A stretch of DNA of 31,316 bases from positions 6,183,405 to 6,214,720 of the forward strand of contig JAESIW010000020.1 of NCBI GenBank assembly GCA_016802295.1, written 5' to 3'. The notes under the pieces are model-generated. The model was not told where the DNA came from. It saw nothing but the letters and a program-made list of their open reading frames with translations, and made no database searches. This DNA comes from Brachionus rotundiformis. Taxonomy: Eukaryota > Rotifera > Eurotatoria > Ploima > Brachionidae. Made by a program: the position numbers and the translations under genes. This document shows positions 18,642-29,089 of the stretch, in pieces. Every line of letters begins with the position of its first letter. Position 1 is the stretch's first letter.

Positions 18642-19030
18642 TTGACAAATTTTTTAGTCGGCTTTTTCAATAAACAGTTTTGTGAATCGATTTTTCCATA
18701 TCATCTAGATTTGGTCTATATTATTGAAAATAAACTGAATGAATTCAACATAAGACAAAATTTATTAATTAAAGAGTACTGGGAATTAAGAAATTTGCAA
18801 GGCGTATCCTTTGTTGGAAACCTTGCACATAGAGATGGTCGAACAATAACACAATATATTCTTCTTTAAGCAATTAAAGAACAGTTCAGTGTGCTGGAAT
18901 ATCTTGATATAAAAAGTTTGATCAGAAAAATACATCATTTTGCAACCAACCTAATAATGTGGAGAAAAAAGCTCATATTGATGTTCAGAGAGTTCTCTAT
19001 CAACAATCAATCATTTATTGATGGAATAAA
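18642..19030 (+). pseudogene. unassigned coding remnant
   Basis: A frame of about 75 residues (LVGFFNKQFCESIFPYHLD, EYWELRNLQGVSFVGNLAHR, DGRTITQYILL) ends in a stop at 18867; the same frame stays coding-like for ~30 codons beyond it (AIKEQFSVLEYLDIKSLI). It lacks an ATG. Composition is that of real protein, and the in-frame stop suggests a dead gene or transposon piece. I cannot name the family. Confidence 0.35.
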
Positions 19031-19912
19031 ATCGTGATCTAGTTGATTCAATTAAATTTGCTGTAAATCAAATAAATTAAACATGGAACTAAACTTAGCC
19101 GCTAAGCTAAATAAAAGTAGGGCCTACTTTTATTTTTACAAATTATTAAATGACCTTCTTAAGATAGATTTTTATCTATTATATTTTCGATATTTTTGTA
19201 TATCTTTCTATAAACTTAATTTACTAAATTTAATTGTATACTAATCTTTTTTTTGTTCAATCATATTTCAATTTGTCCATGGGACTTAAACTTGTTCAAA
19301 TAAATAAATATTAAATAAAATAAAACATTAATTAAATTATTTTGTTATATTTTTTGAAAAATTGGTTAATCTGAAGAAAGTAAAATTTTAGTCTATATAA
19401 AAACTCGTTAAACTTGCATAACACTAAATGTATTGAAGAATCATTATAATTAAATTTCACAGTTCTTGCAGACTCAGTATGCGGTCTACCAAGTACCCAC
19501 AATAAAATAACTGTCAGCCACAACCAAAAACTATTCAACACAAAAAAACTAAATCTATTATTTATTAAAGATATTTTTTTATTGACTTATATTTTTTGTA
19601 GTAGAAAAAATATTTTTTTATAGGAAAATTATTTTTAATTATAAAAAAAAAATATATTAATTTTTCTTTAAGATTTAAATATTTTAAATTTTTTATATTT
19701 TTATGTTTATTATGAAAAAAATTGTAAATTAATTAGTATGTACAAATTATAAATTATTCTTTTAATTGAAACTTAATTAACAAAATCATTTCATTTAATT
19801 CTTTTTTTATTTACAAATTTGTATCATTATTTTCTGTCTTACATTTTACTTTTTGCACTTTTCATTTTTTAATTTTAATACATCGCCAGAATTGGCGCAA
19901 AATGAAAAATAA
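19031..19912. other. AT-rich region without a confident gene
   Basis: The minus strand has an ATG-initiated frame of 69 codons (19541-19332) starting MLNSFWLWLTVILLWVLG, which could be a signal peptide, but the rest is AT-driven and I give it little weight. The remainder is low-complexity. Confidence 0.35.
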
Positions 19913-19931
19913 ATAAATAAATAAATAAATT
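19908..19931. repeat. (AAAT)n microsatellite
   Basis: Five or so tandem AAAT units directly 3' of the MULE remnant's basic tail. Confidence 0.6.
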
Positions 19932-20611
19932 AATTTTTCTCGGTCTTCCTCTTTTACGTTTCGCGGTTTGACCATTTTGATTTTCTAATGATTGATTATT
20001 TCCGCCAATGCTCAGTTTGATTTATTGTTGTCGCTGATTGAGTTTGAATTGAAGGTTCGATAATGGCTTGTATTGATCTGAAAATTTGCACATTTAAAGG
20101 ACCAGTCGAATTTCTCTCTAGAGCCGGTAGAGCCTTTTTCCAATATTGACAACTGCAAGTACTCAATTCCCAAATCTCATTGTTTATATCTATTACATGC
20201 ATTGAATCACTCCAATTTTTATATTCATTGTAACTGCCCCAAGTTGATTTTTGAAAATACGCTTACACATTTCTTTAGTTGCTTGTTGTTCATTCTTTGA
20301 AGCTGTGACCATATAAATTGTTCGTCCACTTTGAGTAAATTTTACTATTCTTTTTTTTAAGCGCATCCATTCAAAGCTTAGTTTCCATTCGTGATTAGAA
20401 CCTTCTCGTTTTGTCGCAAATTTCTCGGTAGTGTTGACTTAGGGTCCCGATTTGATGACCAATCTGATAACAATTTATTCATGCAGATGACGAACTGTCG
20501 AAGAGGTAGGCGATCTCTTAAGGTTGCTTCGTCTTTGATAACATCGTTTGTTGATTCCAAGGCATTATTCGTACTTGGGTAACCATCTGCGTAACCTTCA
20601 TACCAACGCAC
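19930..20611 (-). pseudogene. MULE-type transposase C-terminus, decayed, with half a SWIM finger
   Basis: Read on the minus strand: WYEGYADGYPSTNNALESTN, the conserved block after the DDE core of MULE transposases, then RLPLRQF, a stop, RIVKFTQSGRTIYMVTASKN, a frameshift, WELSTCSCQYWKK and a direct jump to ALERNSTGPLNVQ and KRKRGRPRK. The second half of the SWIM finger (C-x-H) has been lost by a deletion, comparing with the copy at 9.3-9.9 kb, which keeps it. An AAAT microsatellite marks the end. Confidence 0.82.
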
Positions 20612-20704
20612 ATGGTACTCAGATAGCCATTATTGGTCACAATGATCAAACATATTGTTTATATTTGCAACATTTCTTGAAGTCGATTTTGTTTTTAATA
20701 GATT

Positions 20705-21013
20705 CTAAACAGTTTCAAAATGTTCTTTTAAAACTGATTCTTGAAAAAAATTGATATCTTCGACTATCTCTTTTTTCAATACTTCACCCCATGATTTGAA
20801 ATATTTTTTTCTATTAGGAAAATTATTTTTTCTATAAACAAAAATATTTTTTCTAAAAAAAATTCTGACTTTGCTTCGCCAAGCACGACTTGTTGTGATC
20901 GCCCAGTTTGAACCTATCCAGTTTATCAAACGCTCACCAAAACCATAAAATTTAAGTTTAAATACTAGCTTTGTGTGTGAAATTTTGTCAAAACCTTTTG
21001 CAAAGTTTTTCAT
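20705..21013 (-). mobile_element. LINE reverse-transcriptase fragment C, adjacent to the MULE remnant
   Basis: The minus-strand frame begins MKNFAKGFDKISHTKLVFKL and continues KFYGFGERLINWI, which is the A-motif region of LINE reverse transcriptases (D-x-x-K-A-F-D-x-V-x-H...YG...L-x-W). Here the catalytic first Asp is Asn. After Trp the similarity stops and unrelated sequence is fused (ITTSRAWRSKVRIFF...), possibly part of the MULE element that follows. It covers a different part of the enzyme from fragments A and B. Confidence 0.7.
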
Positions 21014-21467
21014 CTTTTAAGAACTAAAAATATTCTCAAAGGTTTAAAAAAATATATATGAAGGACCTTGAGTCCGACATAGAGTATCTATTTAAAATAA
21101 TGAATGAATGAATTGTGCAAAAGAAACTGTGTCTGGCATAAAAAGTTGCCACTTTTTCGAAATAATTCTATAAAAAAAATAAGTCCTTGATCTGTAATGA
21201 AATTGTAAACTTAAACTAAACACCCACTTTATTTTTAAAAAATTTCTTTTTTGTTAAATTTGATTTGAAAATTTAAAGTGGTATAATTTTTAAGAATCGT
21301 TTACAAATTTTTTACAAGTGGGCGATTTTTACAGTAGCTAGTTTAAATAAAAAAAGTCTATAAATTTAAAAACCAAACTGTTATATAGAGAGTATTGATA
21401 TATTATTTAAGTTTTTTTCAATTAAACATTCTAAAATTTTAATTTACAAATTTTAGATTCAAATAAA
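21014..21467. other. AT-rich intergenic stretch
   Basis: Spacer between the LINE fragment and the small membrane-protein gene. No feature recognised. Confidence 0.45.
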
Positions 21468-21757
21468 ATGAGTAATTTTGACGATAGTTTGAATATTCAA
21501 AATTTTGAATCACTAATGATGTCCCAAAATTTGAAAATAAATACAGATAAAAGTAAGTTGTTAAAAAATGAATTTTGAATTTTTTTAAAACCTTAATAAT
21601 TTTAATCAAAGCCAAAGACTTTTGTTGTTTGTCTATAGAAAAAAATGCTAGATTTAATCAACATACTATGAATTTTTTAATAATAATTTTGATGATAGTT
21701 TTCTTAATATCTTATATAGTATTTTCAATACTAAACTTGAGAATAAAAAATGATTGA
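21468..21757 (+). CDS. small single-pass, tail-anchored-like membrane protein, two exons
   Basis: ATG 21468 opens exon 1 (to 21552), which ends at a strong donor (AAAA|GTAAGT). A 59-nt intron (acceptor ATCAAAG) joins in phase to exon 2 (21612-21757), giving 76 residues. The N-terminal half is polar and acidic (MSNFDDSLNIQNFESLMMSQ). Residues about 50-68 form one hydrophobic helix (FLIIILMIVFLISYIVFSI), followed by a short basic end, the layout of a tail-anchored protein. No family recognised. Support is the good splice site, matching phase and clear domain layout; the AT-rich background is the main reason for doubt. Confidence 0.5.
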
Positions 21758-22042
21758 TCAATTAATTATGGTTTACAATTTGGAGATGTTCTAAGAATTA
21801 ACTTTTGGAATACTGAAAATTTTAATTTAATAAAAGTTTAAAATCCTGCAATAATATTTATTTAAAATAAGATATCAAAATATTTAAAAATAAAAAAAAT
21901 AAAAATTTAATTCTAAATATCAAAATATTTTTTTTGTATTGAAAAAAACATAATTAAGAAATAATTATATGGTCTCTGAAAGAGTTTTAAAAAATGCGCT
22001 TTTAAATAAATTAATTCTAAGAAGTCAATAAATTAAAGAAAT
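21758..22042. other. AT-rich intergenic stretch
   Basis: Convergent spacer between the small membrane-protein gene and opsin 2. Probably 3' UTRs of both. Confidence 0.4.
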
Positions 22043-23430
22043 TCATTTTGATTGAGATTGTGATTCAACTTTAGATGTTGATGCTTGATGTTGAATAGTA
22101 CCTTTATTAAGTTTTGTAAAAAATATTGATTGAAATTTTTAATTGTTAATTAGTTAATTTTACTTGGCATTAAGGTTAAACTCTTTTCTTCCTCTATATT
22201 TAGAAACTGTTTTTTAAATTTTTTGAGTACTTGTTTATTTGTGAAAATGTAAATTCCAGAAGACCAGACAAGTGATGCTTTGGCAAACATGGAAGGAATG
22301 GTAGCAGTGAGTGGGTCCATTTTTCCATGATCGAAAAAAGCTGTGTACATGCTCACAATAGCATATGGTGTCCAACTAATTACAAAACTAGCTTTAATTA
22401 AAAATGGTCAACTGATTTATTTATTTATTTTATTTATTTATGTCACCAATTAAAATTAGAGCTGAAATAGTCAACTCTTTTTCCATGCGAATTTTCTTGA
22501 TCATTTTTCGATCCAAAATACCATTTGAATTGTTCAAAAATTTTGGCAAATTACGGATCTTTTTTATTTTAAAAGAAATGTGTAAATTCTTGACCATCAC
22601 TAGTTTTAAATTTACTATGATAATGAGCTTTATGTTGAAGAATATAATCGCAGATAAAGGCAGCACATAGACAAAAGTAAAAATTGTTATATTGTAGCTC
22701 AATACATTGAATGTTCTTTAAAAACACATTTCACTTTTTTTAATCAATTCGCTTTTATTTTAATCTTAATCAAACCTCTCGTTCCATTCAACACTGCAGC
22801 TTGTCAGAGCTCCTTCCAGTGAGTAATGGGACCATCCGATGATAGGAAATGCGGCCCACAATGATCCAAATAGAGAACAGAAGATTATTATTATGATGGA
22901 TGTTTTGTAGTTAAATCTTTTAATACTTAGAGGCCTATAAATTATATAAAACCTTTACAAAAATTTTAAAATTATCTAATTCTAATTTTTTTAGATTTTT
23001 TTTTATTCTTAACCTTTCGAATGATAACGCGGTTAGTAGAAATATACTGATACATCCAATCGCATACATAAAAAAACCACCATACTGACAACCACTTTTC
23101 TTGAAAATCCATCTTAAAATTTATCCATATAAAATTAGTTTTCAGATAAAGAATAATTTTTTACTTGCAATTAAAGTTACTTGCGATAACCATTGGCAAT
23201 TCTACCAAAGTTCCTATCATATTACATGTAGTCAAAGCTATCATGAATGTATTCATCGAGTTTCGCAAATCTTTGAAATAGACCAAAATCCACAGCAATA
23301 CTGAGTTAGCAATCAAACTCAAAAAAAAGATACAGAGACAATAAACTGCAATTATTCTTAATTTGTAGCATTCTACAGGCGAATTGACATCAAATGGATC
23401 TGAATTTTCTCGTATAGAGCTATTGTTCAT
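22043..23430 (-). CDS. opsin 2, ciliary/xenopsin-like, full-length tail
   Basis: Six exons on the minus strand: 23430-23165, 23112-23014, 22952-22776, 22715-22447, 22391-22164 and 22101-22043, giving 365 residues. Hallmarks are as in opsin 1: loop-2 Glu181 with GWSHYSLEG, SFERF, SWTPYA, retinal Lys in FAKAS, and NKQ after helix 7; NPxxY is SSGIY here too, and position 113 is Gly. The last exon adds a tail rich in Ser, Thr and Gln (STIQHQASTSKVESQSQSK), where opsin kinases would phosphorylate. If the final intron is not removed, the frame ends at 22150 (…MPSKIN). Exons 3-5 and their introns are nearly identical to opsin 1 (intron 4 differs by a TTTA/AAAT microsatellite), while exons 1-2 differ strongly. 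Confidence 0.9.
22409..22441. repeat. (TTTA)n microsatellite inside opsin 2 intron 4
   Basis: TTTA units replace the intron sequence seen at the same place in opsin 1 and are the only sizeable difference inside the otherwise near-identical 3' block. Confidence 0.7.
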
Positions 23431-25430
23431 TTTAGTCTATTATTTATTAATAAATTTTAAAATTAAAGATAAGAATTTTGCAATTGACTAAAATAGCAGA
23501 AAGAATTTTCAAATCTTTTTTTATTTAATATAAACTTAATTGATTTTAGGAAATACATTATTTAAAATCATGCAAAAGTTATACTTCATTTTTGACTTGA
23601 AGGAAATTCATAAATTCTCCTAAGGAATAAAAAATACTCTCTTACTTTCTAAAACTAAATCATTTGTTTCTATAATTTAGAAAAATTTTTCAAATTTTTG
23701 TTCCTTCAAATTCAACTTATAAAAAATTATTAAAAATTAGATTTGAGTTTTTTTCTGTTTTTTTTTTAATAAAATAAAGATATATTTTTTTAATAGAAAC
23801 ATGTGAACAAATTAATATAAAAAGATAATTGAATCTTAAAAGTAATTGGAATCAAAAACAGCGGATGATTTGTTGAAAAGATTTAAAAAAAACCAAAAAT
23901 CCAGCCAAAATGGCACTTAATAATTTTTGAGAAGACTTCAAATATTTAAATAAACCTTTCCTAGTCAACACATTAGGTTATTCTCAGTGTAATACGCAAA
24001 TTTTGAACATCAGCCGACATTACATCATTAATTAATAGATTTCGCTTAAATGCACGCTGATTTTTTATTTAATTTTTAACACAATATTTAATTTGAAAAA
24101 CCCTTCATTTGAAATAATAAGAAATAGGGTGTTCAGACAATCTTTTATCTTTTAAAACCAATGAAGAATATCACCAATGATTAGCTAAAAAAATATAAAA
24201 TATCAAATATAACATCGAAGAAAGAAAGCAAAAAAATATTCAGACTTTATCAAATATGTTTTACCTCTTTTTCAGTACATCTCGTAATCAACTTAAACTT
24301 AAATGCTTTTAAACTAATAAAATTGATCGTTTTTTCATATATACTTTTAATTAATCAATTTTTGATCAATATGTGATAATTGTGTATATCAAATAATTTT
24401 TGAAATTATAAAAAAAAATTTAATCAAAATTAATGTCTTTTGTGATCCTAACTGAAACAAACAATTCATCAATTTATTCCATTAAGTATACTGTAAAAAC
24501 AACTAATTCGAAAATCCAGTATATTATCTCTTTCATACAATTTTTTTAAAGTTAGCTTGCTATTTTTCAAAGAAAATTTATAAACTAAAATGTTCTGTTA
24601 AAAAAGAGGAATTTTCTCAATAATTGAATTAATGGAGTTTGACCGGTGCGATTATTTTTTTTGGAACGCTTGTGTCCCAAATATGAGACTGTACAAAAGA
24701 TTTGTTTGCCAAAAGGGAAGATGGAAGAATTCATTGGCACTTAATTCCATAAATAATATAAAAACAAAATTTATTTATAGAAATAAATTTCTATTAAATT
24801 TAATTTTATTTTTTACATCAAATTATTTTACATTAAATTAAATTTTAAGTATCATATACTGTATTGAAGCTTAGGTTCTTAGCTTTTGAATGACATACTT
24901 TTTATAGTACTTTTATATTAAAATGGATGAAATGTTTACGCAGGAAAGGGTCCATAGATTAAAAGTAAAAAAACTGGTACAAAAATGCTTTAAATCAAGC
25001 TTGAATATTAATAATTATTATTAACAAGCCACTTATTAGCTTTTATTCTTTTTAAAATGTCAAAGTTTCAGGTAATTATCTAACTCTGATCGAAAGTTAT
25101 AAAATAACTACATTATCCTTGTAGTATCAAATTTTTTTAATCCAAGTATTACTGGGCAACTATTAATTTTGAAGTTAAATAAACTTAGATAAATGTTCAT
25201 CTCTCTTCTATTAAGTTTAAAAGACAAAAAAGAAAAAAATCAAAGCAAATAATCGAATCGAACTTCTTTCTACTAAATGTTAAATAAATCATAACAAATC
25301 ATAAGGAAATTACTTAAAAATTCAAAAATTCAATTTGATAATTTGAAATAATTAAGACAATTTTTGACGTCCTGGATAAAGGTGAAAATAATCATACTTT
25401 TTTACTAAATTAAATCAAAATTGAAATTTT
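23431..25430. other. 2-kb AT-rich region without a confident gene
   Basis: Lies between the promoter side of opsin 2 and the 3' end of the OSGEPL1 gene. A 69-codon plus-strand frame at 24632-24841 (MEFDRCDYFFWNACVPNMRL...) has a balanced first half and an AT-driven second half, and no recognisable family. Nothing else stands out. Confidence 0.5.
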
Positions 25431-26730
25431 TTAAACTTTTATGTTTAATTTATTTATATTTTGAGTCAAGTCAATACCGAAATCGGCTTTGGCAACAGGT
25501 TTTAAATTACTAAAAAATTTATCACATTGGTCTATTGGATAGACTAAATCTTTTGATCTATGAATCAACTTTTCATATCCATTCCAAGCTATCATCACAC
25601 CATTGTCTGTGCAGTATTTTACCGGCGGACAAGATAAAATCAAGTCAAATGAATTGCATAAATTTTCAATATTAGACCTAATGTAAAGATTTGATGCCAC
25701 ACCGCCAGAGACCACTAAATTTTTTATTTTGATGTTTTTATACTGTAAATAAACAAGAGATCTTTTAAGTCTATCTTCAAGTTGCAAACTGATAGCCTTT
25801 TGGACACTGGCGCAGATGTTTGCCATAAGTCGATCATTTAAAAATCTTTTGTATACTCCATTAATTTTAATTAGTTGATAATTGTTTTCAATTAATTTAT
25901 CTATGAGTCGATGAGCGGAAGCCAATAACCCAGAATAGGAAAAATTACAGTTCTTGTTCTTTCGGCAATAGTTTAAAATCATATTTGTAAAAATAGGGAA
26001 TGAGGATTCATCGCCATTTAATGCATATTTTTCCATCAATGCTCCACCAGAACTACAATCAAATCTACTTGTCTCAAATAATCCAAGTTGTCTTGATATT
26101 TTATCAATGCAATTACCTTAAGAGGGAAAAATATTATTTAAATGCTTCAATTATCCAGTACCAACCTGGTGAGATGTCAATGCTGTCGCCAAGTCTATAA
26201 AATTTATCGTAACTCTCTACCAAAGCAATTAAGCAATGACCTCCGCTAATTAAGAGTGTAATGAAGGGAAATTGGATATCTTTGTCAAACAGACGGCTGG
26301 TCAAAGCGTGAGCTTCCATGTGATGAATTGGTATAAAGGGGATTTTGTACTTTTTAAGAAGCAAGATACTGAACTTAATGCCTTCCCAGAGACAGGGCTC
26401 TAGGCCTGGTTTGATTGTCAATGCCAAAGCATCTATATTTTTCCATGTATTGCCATTTTTTTCAATACAATCGCTTACAGCGTGAATTAAATTGTCACGA
26501 TGTAGCCTCCGAGCTAGATCCGGTATCACTCCGCCCGACCATGATGTAAATTTTCCTCTTTGTTTCGCATATCCGAGGTTTTTGTGCATCAAAAATTGAT
26601 TGTATTTGCTTTCAGCTATAATTTCATGATTGCCAGAAACTATTCCTACGCCCGTATCATCACAACTTGTTTCTATACCAATGACTGTGGAATATCTTCT
26701 TGTTAAAATTGATTTTGAGATTTTAAGCAT
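25431..26730 (-). CDS. OSGEPL1: mitochondrial tRNA threonylcarbamoyladenosine transferase (Qri7/OSGEPL1)
   Basis: Two exons on the minus strand, 26730-26166 and 26116-25431, with a 49-nt intron (CAG|GTTGGT...CTTAAG); 416 residues against 414 in human. It belongs to the Kae1/TsaD/Qri7 family, which transfers the threonylcarbamoyl group to A37 of ANN-decoding tRNAs. Motifs in order: basic leader (MLKISKSILTRR), IGIETSCDDT at 17-26, GLEPCLWEG near 109-117, the metal-binding HMEAH (His 137 and 141), LISGGH, DSIDISPG across the splice site, SGGVASN and CTDNGVMIAW. The basic hydroxylated leader suits mitochondrial import and fits OSGEPL1 rather than the cytosolic KEOPS subunit OSGEP. All key residues are present. 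An unspliced read-through would end soon after WYWIIEAFK, which confirms the intron. Confidence 0.95.
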
Positions 26731-27103
26731 CTAAATTTATTTCATATTTTTGATTTTATATGCTTATTATTATCAAGTTTAAAATTTTTTTGCCAAGACT
26801 GTTTGCTTAAAACACCTGTTCTGCTTAATTACTAATATCACATATTTGTTAAAAAATTTACTCTCGACTTTTTTAAATAAAATAAAAAATTTTATCAATC
26901 AAAATATTTTTCTAAAACCGTATTAATTTTGTTTATTATTTATTGAAAAAGGGATCGTATCTTGTAATAAAAAAATATATCTATCTATTTGTGTGATAAT
27001 TTTCAAAAATGTAGCTATATAAAAAGCTCTTCAAAGAAAAATAATTCAAAATTTTTTAAAAAATTTTATTTATTGAGTTATTATAAATACTTTTTTTTAT
27101 ATT
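26731..27103. other. AT-rich intergenic stretch
   Basis: Holds the promoter of the OSGEPL1 gene and the 3' UTR of the MPDU1 gene. No other feature seen. Confidence 0.5.
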
Positions 27104-27835
27104 TTACTTGTTTTTCTTGCTATCTTTGGCCTTAGCCGAGTCCGAATTCCAGTAATAAACCAATTGACCAACAAGGAGACCGTTTGCCACTGATACAGCT
27201 ATATATGTTATAATCATGTATAAATCGCCGGTTTCTTGTATGGAAGTAAAGATACGAGCCACACAACCCAGAAATTGTAGAATTAAAGTTATTGATGAAA
27301 GATTACCAGTACTTGAATTTCTAAAATTTTCAAATCCCTGAATTAATTTAGAGAATACTGATAAGAACAAGCTCAAAGTGTTTAATAGATAAATTATCTC
27401 GCCTGGTATCATGTTGGCAAATTGAAGACTAGTAACTATACCAATTATGATCATTGACAAAATAAGCTGAACTTTTTGATTTTGATAAAAAAGAACCATA
27501 AACAAAATAATGCATCCCTGGGCATAAAGAGAGTATGTATCACCATATGCTGCTATAGGAAAATTTTTGTAGTAGCCGTATGACATGGATCCAAATATGG
27601 ACAAAAGACCTAGTATCTCTGATATTAAACTAATTCCTTTGCTGTTTCCGGCTTTTAAAATAATTAAAATTTGAGGTACACGCAGCATCAAGCTTCCGAG
27701 AAGTATTCCATAGCCAAGTCCTTTGCTTAGTATCATTTTGATACATGGAGGGTTGAATAAATTAAATTTATAAAAAATTTCCTCATAGCATTGTTCAGAC
27801 ATAAACATGAACATTAGTTTTTCAAATGCTTCCAT
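27104..27835 (-). CDS. MPDU1: mannose-P-dolichol utilization defect 1 protein (PQ-loop)
   Basis: Single-exon gene of 243 codons (human 247). Two PQ-loop repeats are visible: LRVPQILIILKAGNSKGISL near residues 51-70, with the Pro-Gln pair, and a second (FRNSSTGNLSSITLILQFLG) near 170-190, in a background of about seven hydrophobic segments. The C-terminus KKNK fits a dilysine ER-retrieval signal. MPDU1 is an ER membrane protein required for use of dolichol-phosphate mannose and glucose in N-glycan, GPI and O-mannose synthesis. The spacing of the repeats and the lumenal start match the family along its length. Confidence 0.93.
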   Translation of the reverse strand: MEAFEKLMFMFMSEQCYEEIFYKFNLFNPPCIKMILSKGLGYGILLGSLMLRVPQILIILKAGNSKGISLISEILGLLSIFGSMSYGYYKNFPIAAYGDTYSLYAQGCIILFMVLFYQNQKVQLILSMIIIGIVTSLQFANMIPGEIIYLLNTLSLFLSVFSKLIQGFENFRNSSTGNLSSITLILQFLGCVARIFTSIQETGDLYMIITYIAVSVANGLLVGQLVYYWNSDSAKAKDSKKNK

Positions 27836-29089
27836 CTTAGTAATCTAAATTAATTATTTGCTGTTATTTCTACAAGATTAAAAATGTTTAATGAATATTA
27901 AAAAAAATAGTTTAATTTAATCAGAAATTAGAGAAATTCTTTCGTCAATTTATTTAATTTTATTTTTTGAATTTAATAGAATTAAATATCTAAAATTATT
28001 ATAATTTAACACAGCTATATATAAAAGAATAAAATTCAAAAATATCATTAAAACCAAATTATGATCAACTTTTGTCTAAAGTCGACTTTGGAATGTTTTC
28101 TTATAGGTCTAATTCTTTGGAGATAAAATTTAAATTTTAAAATAAAAAACTGTTGATAGCTCTACATAAATAAATTTTTTGATAATCAAATTTAAAAGCT
28201 TTATAAATATCAATTCTTTAATTAATTAAATATATAATATTAAATAATATTTGAAAAAATTTTAAGTGATTAGAAGTGGCTCTTTTAAATTTAAGTTTAT
28301 TTATTCGAAAAGCTAATTTACGAAAAAATAAATAATCAAAAATTAGATTAAATATATTGTTAAATATAATGTTGAATTTTTTCTTCCTAGATCAGATATC
28401 AATAATCATGAATTAATGCTCCAATTTGGAAAAACTTGCAGCCAAACTGTAAATGACCAATCTCTGAGGCTCAAATGTATAGCTCTACCAGCAATTAAAT
28501 TAGTATCATTGGTACAATATTGTTCGTTATCTATTTAACAGATTTTATAGGATCATTTCCCGGATGAAATCCAAAATAATGTAACTTATGGAATTTGGGT
28601 TTCAGATACTCTAAAAATTTCACATAGCCATTTTATTAACTATTACTCCTTGAGCTGACTAGCTCCTCTTTCGTATTCGTCTAATGATCTTCACTAGATC
28701 TAGTTCCCACAGCATGGCAAGGTCTCAACAAGCGAAGATAATCTGTCAACTATGGTGAAATAAATTCTACTCAAAGTGAGAAATTTTGAAATCACATTTT
28801 TGCTCTTCGCAGAATCAGATCATTGATATATTTTTTCCCAAGTTTTCACAAGAGCTTACTGTAAGCTCCATTTTCAGTTATTATTTAATAATTTTTTTAC
28901 TATTTAAATATTATTAAACAAAAATAATTTATTTGATTAATACAAAAAGAAAAACTAAAAAGAAATCTCGGAACAAAGCATAAACTTTTTGTTTTTTAAG
29001 TTAAAATTTGGAAAATGCAGATTTTCCGATCACATCTTATAAGTAGATAAAAAACATTGAGACTAAAGAAATTTAGAGTATACGAAAGC
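27836..29089. other. AT-rich intergenic region with a more balanced patch
   Basis: Mostly AT-rich. From about 28390 to 28870 the composition is less extreme but all frames are broken; it may be an old transposon or dead gene. A near-perfect palindrome (GAGCTTAC T GTAAGCTC) sits at 28852-28868. Confidence 0.4.

Noticed and set aside
20391..20754. Plus-strand frames over the MULE remnant
   Set aside because: Antisense of the recognisable MULE block on the minus strand.
24632..24841. 69-codon plus-strand frame
   Set aside because: No family, second half is AT-driven, no neighbouring exon; left in the intergenic description only.
26000..26200. Plus-strand frame across the OSGEPL1 intron
   Set aside because: Antisense shadow of OSGEPL1 exons.
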